From: Romanomermis culicivorax
Taxonomy: Eukaryota > Nematoda > Enoplea > Mermithida > Mermithidae
Length of the DNA stretch: 64,000 nucleotides
Assembly: GCA_963922205.1 (NCBI GenBank)
Contig: CAWUHX010000123.1
Span: 806,001-870,000 of the forward strand
Reading direction: 5' to 3'
Positions 1 through 9,236 of the stretch are shown in pieces; the first letter of the stretch is position 1, and each line of letters begins with the position of its first letter. Under the pieces are notes generated by a model. That model was not told the DNA's origin, ran no database searches, and was given only the letters and a program-made list of their open reading frames with translations. A program made the position numbers and the translations under genes.

Positions 1-82
1 CGCTAAATCGCCAAACTGTTTCAATCAGCAGGTTGAAACATTTTCGTTACGAGACCACTAGGGTCTTGCCGCGAATAGCGCG

Positions 83-120
83 AGCCAATCAGGACGCGCA
101 ACGTGACGAAAATACGTCAC
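83..120 (+). promoter_or_regulatory. CCAAT box and CRE-like sites upstream of the exonuclease gene
   Basis: A CCAAT motif lies at 83-92. CGTGACG (102-108) and TACGTCAC (113-120) resemble a pair of cAMP-response-element half sites. The block is GC-richer than its surroundings and about 520 bp upstream of the first ATG. This looks like an RNA polymerase II promoter, which would let the gene be transcribed separately from an upstream gag-pol. Function is inferred only from motifs. Confidence 0.35.
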
Positions 121-637
121 TTTCCAATATGGCACAAACAGTTACGACTGGAGCGCCGATTCAAATGAAATCATTTGAAAATTCGCTCAAGGCGAATCTA
201 TGCGCGATCTCGCGCTGATTTTTTTATTTTGTGTACATATCTCGCGCGTGTAAGTACTAATTTTAATTAAAATTGTATTAATTTGTAATATTTATCGCCT
301 TTGTGTATAATTCGTAATAATTTTGTAAATTTTTCATATTAATCTCAGACTTTGGGAAAAATTCTTCGGAATTTTAGACCAAAGTGACAACCCAAAAAAT
401 TTCCGACATTTTTTCTAAAAAATTAAATTTCAAATTTTTCATTTTTCCAAAACCAAACTATAGCTGCCCCGCTTATCTGAATTCTAAACTTCCATCGGAA
501 GGAAGAATTAAAACATTCCCCGAACTGCGATATAAAGGAAATTAGCAGAACTGCTAAATTAAACTTTTTCAGCGTTCAAAAATTTTAAATTTTACAAATT
601 TATTATTCGAAAGAAAAACATTTCGAAAAGAAAAGAA
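121..637 (+). other. AT-rich leader region, no coding seen
   Basis: This stretch between the CCAAT/CRE block and the first ATG is AT-rich with A and T runs. I see no long reading frame or repeat. It is probably the 5' untranslated region of the exonuclease gene. A primer-binding site cannot be located because the 5' LTR is not in view. Confidence 0.4.
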
Positions 638-3600
638 ATGGGAAAGGGCGCGCGGAACCGCCAACAAGCTCCGACGCGCGAGTGGTCGCACACAGAGCGC
701 CACGTTGAATACGGCAGGGCCCAGCACCGCCAAGACAACCGTTTTTTCTTTATTGACGGTAAGTTTCGAACTTATTTTTATCAAAACTTCTTGGAAACCG
801 CAGGTAATGCCCAGAAGTCACTGGAAGACCAGCTCGGCGCCCCAAAGGGCAGACGAGGTTAGAACTTAGAGGGAACGAAAAATGGGAGTACTGAGAAGCG
901 GAAGCTCGAAGCCAAGCAGGGAATTTCCAATTTGGAAATATACCTGATACCACCCAGAGCTATACGATTCAAGGGAAACCTAGAACCTTGGGTTCAGCCC
1001 GTTTTTAAAGTTTTATCATTCAAAAATTAATCAAAAATTATTTATTTTCAAATCAAATCAAATCATATCACTTTTTCGATATAAAATTCATTAAAAATTA
1101 TCAATCTCGAGCGCTATAAAAATTGTAAATACAGCGCCATAGATGGAGCGTAGTTGGTCGCTCAAGCAGCTGGTCAGAGATTGGTGTCCGATCAAGTGGT
1201 GGACAATCGGATCAGGTCTACCCTCCCCAACATATAGAGGTAGCAAGGGTAAGATTTGGTAAGGTGTTAGTTGCCTACCAGCTCAATGTTTGTATATCAG
1301 TGGCTCACCTAACAACCTGCACTAAACTTAATTTTCTGCGAAACTTAACCCGCTTGGTGTTGTGGTGCTGGTGTAGTATAGACCCTAGAAATGCGCTGAA
1401 AAAAGGGGAATAAAACACTAAAATTAATAGTACTTTATGTTTAGATTATAACGTCAAACGGGCCGTACGAATCCACGAACTGGATCAGTGGTTCAAAGCC
1501 ACATTTGGATACTGGCCGGCCAATCCCAAGGAACCTCGAATGGTAGACATCGGGAAGGTCAGCCAGGTACTCCATTTTATCCGAGAAGTTTCGATCTTCA
1601 GAGGACAACCAGTTTGTGGTTTCGACGTTGAAAAAGTCAACCAGGATAAGGTCGCCGCCTTGTTCAAAACAAGGGAGGTCGACAATCCAATGGGAAAACA
1701 GTTTGCCCGATATATCAGCTTCGCGCTAACGAACGGTCAAACTTACGTTATTGATACAACGTCGATGATGATCAAAGAGTGGACCAGCCTCCACGACTTC
1801 TTGAACTCCGACATGCTGTTCGCCGGATATGCCGTACTGGAAGATCTGGTGAGTATCTATAACGTTTGTGGCGCAGGGCGAGAGAATAAGGATAGGGACA
1901 AAACTGTCTCCTTACGGGAATTTCTAAGAAAGACCAAAGGTCGATACTTTGACTTAGACCGTTTCGCCCTCACCATGGTAGGAGTTAACCTGGAGAAGAA
2001 ATGCTTTCAGACAGGTATATGTCCCGAAACTTTTCGGTTAAAGGGACTGTTCACGGAATTTTATTTGATAGACGTGGGCCCCTACCAATATGACTTTTCG
2101 TTAAAAGCGAACCGTGATCGGTTTGCCAAAAGGGGTATATTGCCGGAAGAGCTCAGATACGCCGCTCTAGACGCATACTACTCCTTATTGGTCATGTTTG
2201 CCGCCATTCACTATGGCATGGCCGATCAACTGCTTATGCAAATGCAGATTTTCGACCATGACAAGGTGGATCCCAAACAGATCAACACCATTGCCCTCCA
2301 TTTTTATCAGCAATATCTAATGATTCCGGGCAATGTGAATCGAGAAATGGGGCTAGGTACCCCAGTTATGGAAACCGATCAGGTTCAACCAAACATGGTC
2401 TACCACATGATGAAGTGTGAGATGTATAACCGTTGGGCGGTACAGATGCAGGGAAATAACACAGGTTATTATACCGCGCCCACGGAGTGTAATCCAGTCC
2501 GTCCGCAGGGAGTTCAGCTGCCAAGTGGTTTCTACCCACTACTTCCAAGAGATAACAAACCATTGAAGGACGACGGATACACCACAGATAGTGATCCCGA
2601 CGAAATCCAGGACGTCCAGATACCAGACTGGGTAAATATTTCAAAAGATATCCTGGAAAATCTCAAGTCAGGCGGAGCCTACTGGGATTTAGACGGGAAA
2701 ATTTCTTTAACGTTGTACGAAAACGCCAAGCTATACTGGCAACAAGCCGGGAAGCCCGATACCATTCCGCAAGAGGTGTTTTCCTCTAATAACCACTACC
2801 CAGTGGGTATCGAGGGCCATAGACAGGCCTATAAGACCAATTTTTACACGCCAAACTTGGCAAAGATTTCAGGTATGCTGGATGAGCGAAACTTCCCAGA
2901 GTTAGAGGTCATCTGCAAGTTTATGCCATTGGCTTATCATTTGGCATGGCCTCATTCTAGAGCGGAGTGCGACTACGAAACTAGCGCTCTGCTAAACTAT
3001 AACTTTCTAAATAGTTATACTAAAGAGGGCCAGGAAATGATAAAGAAAATGTCCTGGAAGTCAGGCGACCGCCTGGCTTACTATTTAGAATTAGCAGCGA
3101 CGCTACCGCCATCGGAACCCCGGTTTCCATCTAAAAAAGGGGTATACGCATGGCAGAATCGGTTCGGTTTTGTCCCGCTACGATTTCGAGAAGCCGAAGA
3201 GATTCTACAAATTGGCGACGACAAATCGTTATTGAAGGACGGAGCCTACAAGGTAAATCCTTATTTCTATGTAACTTTTTACTACGTAGGCTTCCAGACT
3301 TTAACGCCGGGACTGCGGTATCCCATGACGGAAGACGCATCGCCAACCGACTACCCGATTACCTACGCACCGAGAAATCCGCTCGAGCTCAGACCGGAGT
3401 TTGTCAGCAAAAGCTTCCGGGAGAGAACAATCGCTTCGGAAATGCCCGGGTATACACTTACATATACCCCAGCCGGTGAGTTAATCTCTAAGGTACCACT
3501 AAATCGTCCCTCAACTTCCCAAACGGCGCAAGCCGGAGGGATGGGACAGGTTAAAGCGCAGCCGCAGGCGCTAGCGCCAGTGGTCAAAGCTACACCAGCT

Positions 3601-5973
3601 TTGGACACTGCTGCTACGCAGGCAGCTGCAGTAGTTGTCGTGGTGCCGCCGCCAATCCCACCAGCGGTGGCACAGCCGACTCAAGTACCTCAAGTACAAC
3701 AACCGGCCGAGCCTGAGCCAGAGGTTGTCACCATAATGCAATCAGTACCTCCAGCACCAGCTGTTTTGCCAGCTAAAGTAAAGCAGCTGTTGCCGAAGAT
3801 ACGGAATTCAGACTCTGAGTCCAGCTCAGAGGAGGATGTAGAAGAAGAAGAAGAGGGTGAAATCCTCGAATCTGAGGGCCAGACATCAGAGAATAAGGAT
3901 GCGATGGAGGCCAAAACTCAGAAACAGGCTCTTGAGGAGGAAAAAATCCAGACTCAAATTGACGAAGCAGTCACCAAAATGTCAGGGATCGATGTCAGAC
4001 TGGAGAAGATGCAGGAAGCATCCCAGGAGATACCTGTGAAGGCCAAAGATCCTAAGGATCATGACCGTCAAGCGAAGCAAGAGGCCCTACAGGCCAAAAT
4101 TCAAGAACAAAGAAGGCTGACGCAGCAGGAATTCCTGCGTCAGAGGGCAATCCAGAGGAAGCTGAAGGAGCAGGCACTAGCCGACGATAGCTCAGATTCA
4201 GCCATAGCAGCAACAGAGCTGATGCGGAGGGGAAGAATTGCCGAGGAAGGTATTCCTGGAATTTATTCCCCAGACAAAGTTCAGCAGATGTTAGCTGAAG
4301 GGATGTCGGAAAAATTTATCCGACACCTAGCCAAAGAAAAGGTAAGGCGCAGGAAAAGGATAAGTAAGGCCAAGCGACGCAGACTTGCAGCTCAGGGACA
4401 GCGGCAACAAGGAGCGGCCGCCACCGGATCCGAAAACGACGCCTACGATACGGCCGAAGAAACGACGACCCCACAATACTCGACGAGCCAAAAGTCGAGA
4501 TCGGAGACTTCAAAGAGTCAGACGAGAACGGAGACTTCAAAAAGTCAGACGAGAACGGAGACCTCCATGGGCCAGACAAAATCGGATAGGACAACAGGGT
4601 CCACTGCGACAACATCGTACACTCAGACGCGAACGGTATCGAAAACCGGCGGAGAGGTTAGTACTTATTCTGGCAAAAGTAAATCCGTGCCCTCCAGCTA
4701 TACCGCAAGAAGTAGCAAACCTGCGGGAAGCGTATTGGTGAAGCCCGATCTTGAATCGGAGGAGAAATTGATCAAGAAGGTCAAGCTGAATGTGGTAGCT
4801 ACTAGACCCGAAAGGGAACCACAGCAGTTTGTCACTCCTGGTCAATTAGCCGAAACTCTGATTGATTATTGGGAGTGGCAACGGGAACAAAGGCGCCTAA
4901 TTGGGCCGATCTCATTTGAAAATCCAGAGGTCGCCAATTACTTCGCCTTTGATCGGCAAGAACGGCCGATAATTTACAGAATGGTCAATGATGCCATGGC
5001 CGAAATTCACGAAAATTACCGCCAGCAATTCGAAATGCAAGGCGGATTTATGTTTGACGGAGAGCGCATCCCTGAGGAGATCTGGGAATGGATAATTTTA
5101 ATTCTCATCCCCAGATGGCTTCAGGACTACGATGCCTCAGACGTCTTTACGGCCATTAGGTACGTGACCTTAATGATTTTTCTTCAGTTGGACTTCGCTC
5201 CGATCACGCCAACGGCAATTGGTAGGTGGTATGCCCAGGCGTGTTCGTTTGCGAACAGACAACTAGTCGTTGAGGCCCAGGGAAACCGCGTAGACGATGT
5301 CTACATCGCAGCCTTTAATCAGTATATTTTTATGGGCTCGCAAAGGTTAAACCAGATGGGTGTTAAGAGGAAGGCACCAGGCGATGACAGATCGCAAGCT
5401 GATAAATTTCAGCGAACGGCTGCCAAGAGCCCAAGTAAGTTCAAGGTGCCTAGACTCCCTCCGGCTAAGAAACAACCACCGATGATACAACAATCATCGG
5501 CTACGACCAGCCAGAGGTCATATAGTGAAGCTGCTAGCACCTCTTACAAAAGTCCGCTTTCTCGATCAAAATCAATATCATCAAAATCTCTTAATTCAAC
5601 TTATCGGACACAAAAACCTCAGCGCAGCAGCTCCACTAGCAGTGGTCAAAGGCAGCAGGGGAGAGACGATATGTTCTCAAACCCGGCCCCGTACAGGGCT
5701 AGACCGGGGTATGACCAAGGTCAACCCAGGGGAGGCTTCAGAGGGCGCCCTCAGCGACCTTACAGAGGCCGAGGAACCTGGCAACACCAAGGTCAAGACC
5801 CGGATGCTGAATTTCATAATCCGAATTTTATTCCGCTAGGTAGACGCGGTGGAAGCCAACAAGGCCAAAATAGAGGCCAGGATGGAGGTCAAACCCGAGG
5901 CCAACCAGGTCAGAGGGGGTACTATCAAGGTAGACCTCGAGGAGGCTACCGAGGCGGCGGGCAGCAGCAGTAA
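638..5973 (+). CDS. DEDDy 3'-5' exonuclease-domain protein with RG-rich tail, retroelement-borne
   Basis: Proposed exons are 638-758, 804-857 and 1445-5973, with GT-AG junctions and matching phases, giving about 1567 aa. The last exon alone is an open frame of 1477 codons from the ATG at 1540. The exonuclease domain (about residues 105-320) has Exo I F-D-V-E (D119, E121), Exo II ending at D192 (GYAVLEDL) and Exo [13 protein letters not shown] (Y297, D301), the full DEDDy set. This suggests a metal-dependent 3'-5' nuclease on RNA or DNA. There follow an unrecognised conserved-looking region (to about 730), a Pro/Ala/Gln linker, an acidic block ([17 protein letters not shown]), a charged helical stretch, a basic patch ([15 protein letters not shown]), 2.5 copies of a 9-residue repeat (ETSKSQTRT), a helical domain with many Trp and Tyr (about 1170-1370), a Ser-rich region and an RGG/RG tail. 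There is no zinc knuckle, protease, RT or integrase. The 45-nt first intron and the N-terminal 90 residues are less certain than exon 3. Confidence 0.85.
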
Positions 5974-6724
5974 ATAGCCGCATAATTTTGGCCCAAAAAT
6001 TTCTTTTTTCGTACATATATTTTCTACTTATTTCATAAAACATAAAACCCAAAAAAAAAAAAACTAATAAAATCACAAAAAATCCAAAAAAATCAAAAAA
6101 CAAAAAATCCAAAAACATTTCTTTTCGGTGCTGCTGGCCATCAAAAATTTCTTTTTTGACAAAACCGGTGCAAAAACGCAACCGTAAAAAATATTTTAAC
6201 TTTTGGCCACATTTTTGCTCAAATTTTTTAGCGCATTTTAATTTTTGTGATATCCGTACAACCCCGCGTCGTCTTTTTGTATCGCCACATAATCTCGTAT
6301 TTTAGTTTAATTTAGAAAAAATAGAGACGCGGGAAGTCGATTTGCATGCGGTTAGACCCACGGCCAACGAATTGACACAGCATGCAGACCGAGCGGCCGA
6401 GCCCGAAGCCGACCACACATCCGGCACCGACGTTTACGTCATACTCCTTAGGGCAGGAGGTTATTCCATCAATGCCGAGGTCAAAATGGACGTCACTTGC
6501 CAGCCATTGCGGCGAAGCCCTTGGTATTCGTTGTGTCCAACGACCAGCACAGGAGTTCTATTAGGACAGACTGTGAAACGGGAGTCCGGTGAGACAAACT
6601 GTTTATCAGGAGTCAGCCGGAATTGTAGATTTTTTCTTTTTGATTAATTCTTTTTAATGCCGGGGTAACCCGGCCAAAAGTTTTTTTTTCTACCTCCCGT
6701 AGGTCGGTTTCGACGCGCGAGGGA
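5974..6724 (+). other. 3' non-coding part of the exonuclease element
   Basis: This lies between the stop codon and the LTR. It contains an A-run followed by ACTAATAAAATC near 6050-6072, a possible poly(A) signal, and GCCGGGGTAACCCGGC at about 6659-6674, which can fold into a perfect short hairpin followed by a T-run. A short purine run (GAGGGA) directly precedes the LTR and is a weak candidate polypurine tract. The frame at 6342-6647 has no similarity I recognise. Confidence 0.45.
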
Positions 6725-7339
6725 TGTTGGGCACCCTGTTGATGCCAATTTCGTGTGGGGAAATCGACATGCAAATCGACGAAAAGGGACGACCAGCGGC
6801 GCAGACATTTGCATAGAATGGAGCGCCAAAGAAAGACGAAAAATGAAAGTGAAATCATTCTTCACTGGATATCGTTTTTATTATATTTTTGGTATTTTTG
6901 CTGGCGTCCCCAAATATACATTTCCCAGCAACTTGTGTTTTTTATGAGTATTGCACTGTGGTATACCCACATTCTTTTTGCATATTTCGCCGGACTTATT
7001 GCTATACATATTCGTTTATTTGTTTAGATAATTCGCATCGACGAAGGCGGAGGGCCAGAGGCCCAGGCGCCAGCTTACATCAAGTAAGTTTTGGGAAACC
7101 CCTTTCGGGTTATACCCAAGTAAGTTTATCCCTGAGGGGATTCCTTGTCTCATCTAGGAGACTGCGGAGGTCTTTGGTAAGGCCCCCGTATTTGGAACAA
7201 AGTTTATCTTTGTTGTTGTAGGTCTGGGGACAAACGGACTGTTGCACAGATCACCGAGGCTTAGCCAAGGTATCAGTTCTAACAGGTCAGTTCAGACCCA
7301 ATCTTTTCTTACGCCTCTTAAGGAAAGACCTGCACAACA
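6725..7339 (+). repeat. Long terminal repeat (3' LTR) of the exonuclease element
   Basis: It starts TGTTGGGCACCC and ends CTGCACAACA, so the ends TGTTG and CAACA are inverted repeats as in most LTRs. About 590 bp of a related LTR and a further 135-bp LTR end occur in inverted orientation at 37512-38097 and 36858-36992. A TATA-like stretch lies near 6885-6895. AAGTAAGT near 7081 resembles a splice donor and TTGTTGTTGTAG near 7218 a splice acceptor. The middle (about 6860-7020) differs most between the copies. Confidence 0.75.
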
Positions 7340-9236
7340 AGGTTCCCAAATGGCGGAAGTCACCCAACAGGGGTGACAGCCTGTCAGTCACTGTGACAGG
7401 ATCATGCTTTTCAATCAATACGATATGGTTTTTCCATCAATGTGACCCCACAGCACGTGACCTTCTCCCTAATGTGACAGATTTCTATAGTCTGTTTTTT
7501 GGAGATGCTTCCTATTGGAAAAGTGGCACTAATCAGTACTGTTGTCAAAATCGTTTACATAGAGCTTTTACCGTAAAATTTTTCACTCGAATAATTGTTA
7601 AATGTGAGCTGAGTATGATCAGAAACTTCAAGACTTATATAATATATTGTTGAAATCGTGAAAATCTGAAATACTACTTGCTTTCCACTTTTATTATTTA
7701 GAAGCATTTCAAGAAAAACATACTATAGTTACAGAAACTTTCATCCATTGATGTGCCGCCCCATATCTTGATTTTTTTCCAAATATGATCTTGGTTTTTT
7801 TTCAAGATGGGATCTTGATTTTTTTGAAGATGGAATCTTGGCTTCTTTCGAGATGAGGTCTTGATTTTTTCAAGATGAGATCTTGATTTCATCAAGACTA
7901 TCTTGAAAAAATGCGATAGACTTGAAAAAATTATGATGCCCATGAAAAAAAATTTGAACATTAAAATACTTCTGTATCTTGATTATTTTGCTATTCATCT
8001 TGAAATTTTGGCGGTCCATCTTGAAAAAATGTTGTACATCATGTACGAAGGTAAAGATTTTTTCAAGTGGTAATATATTTTTTCGTCTGATGATAACTTT
8101 TTTCAAATGGCCTTCTTCGAAAAATGCTTAGATTATAAAAGTGAAGCAAGTACAAAAGTGTGATCCGTGGAATTCCTGACTTTCGAGAGTTTCAGAAAAT
8201 TTGCCAATGGATCCTCCCATTTACTTCGAAATGACAGACTCAGAGAGAAACAAAATAGAAATTCAATTTGACACGCATCAAAAAGAATTCAGTGGGTCTG
8301 TGAGAGCATTCTGCTAATAATTTTGATAATACTCCTGCCATACAAGTATTTTTAAAATAAAAAAAAACATGCCATGGATTTTGGAACATGTGAAATTATT
8401 TTTTTGACTTTACTGGGTGTCTGAAAAATAAATGATCATCGTGTTTTTTTCGCAAAATTATACTTTTTTTACTTTTAAATATTGATTTTTATATTTTTTT
8501 GGATTCTGCACCCAATGTTATATTCGAAATCGGAACACTGCGTTAGATATTCGCTATAAGTCGAGAAGTTTTGACGTCAGAAAAATGAGTAAATAGTGTC
8601 CAACTTCCGCTATTTTTGACCGCACAACGATATGATGTTGTAGTGAAGCGTCCAACAGGGACAATTTTCCAATATCGTCCATTTATTTTCAAATAACAGA
8701 TGCAGTGACAAGAAAAGAAGTAGGTTCGATACACACTTTTTATATGGTTAACTGCATTACATATACTGTGGGAAAAAATATAAATTCCCCGATTACGAAG
8801 AGATGGAAAAATCAAAGAAACGGCATCTTAATTATCCATTTTTTATTCAGGTAGAACTGTTGCAAACGTCCAAATGCATTTGATGGTGTTAATGGAGAAA
8901 ATTCCGTCGGTCTGCTTGTTGGGCCAATAAACGGGCAAGTTTTTCTCATTCATTGTAGTATTGAACTTTTAAAAGAATTCTTACTGAATTGGACCTGCTA
9001 TCAACATTTCGCTGAATCTGAAATTTGATAACAAATAGACTATAACGATGCTAAAAGCTTTCTTGCGCTTGTTTTTGGTCCCTCATTATCAAACGACAAG
9101 TGATAAACTGAGTGACAAGATGCTCTCTACGGGGTACGTTTACTGTGGACGGGTAAATATACTATTCTCCATTTTTTCTAATTAAAGATTTCATTCTTGC
9201 GTTTCTAGCTTTTGATCGCGTTTAAACTTTAGAAAA
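7340..9236. other. Intergenic region upstream of La, with short repeats
   Basis: No gene is recognised here. About 7756-7915 is a degenerate tandem array with a period of roughly 22-25 bp, built on GATCTTGATTTTTT and CAAGATG. The part at 7985-8125 resembles 13985-14165, so a dispersed repeat is present. A TTCTAG followed by CTTTTG near 9208 could be the acceptor of a 5' untranslated exon of the La gene. Confidence 0.5.

Larger units (their letters stand above)
1..7339 (+). mobile_element. LTR retroelement carrying an exonuclease gene (left end outside window)
   Basis: The segment holds a leader or promoter-like region (1-637), a three-exon gene (638-5973), about 750 bp of non-coding sequence and an LTR at 6725-7339. 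The LTR begins TGTTG and ends CAACA, the inverted ends typical of LTRs. The assignment rests on a second copy on the minus strand at 36858-38097, where the 3' coding end of the same gene lies between two LTR fragments and is flanked by the 4-bp duplication AACT. No reverse transcriptase, protease, RNase H or integrase is visible from 1 to 7339; gag-pol may lie to the left of the window or be absent. Where the element starts is therefore unknown. The alternative is a host gene with an LTR next to it, but the second copy argues against that. Confidence 0.7.

Noticed and set aside
33..218. Short open frame at the left margin
   Set aside because: It lies over the CCAAT/CRE block and has no similarity I recognise; promoter or leader is more likely.
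4316..4845. Overlapping antisense frames in the exonuclease gene
   Set aside because: They are shadows of the Ser/Arg/Thr-rich coding strand.
6342..6647. 101-codon frame as a retroviral protease or envelope gene
   Set aside because: There is no D(T/S)G motif, signal peptide or membrane segment, and the frame has no recognisable similarity.
8722..8740. GGTTCGATAC as a tRNA B-box
   Set aside because: No acceptor stem, D arm or anticodon arm can be drawn around it.
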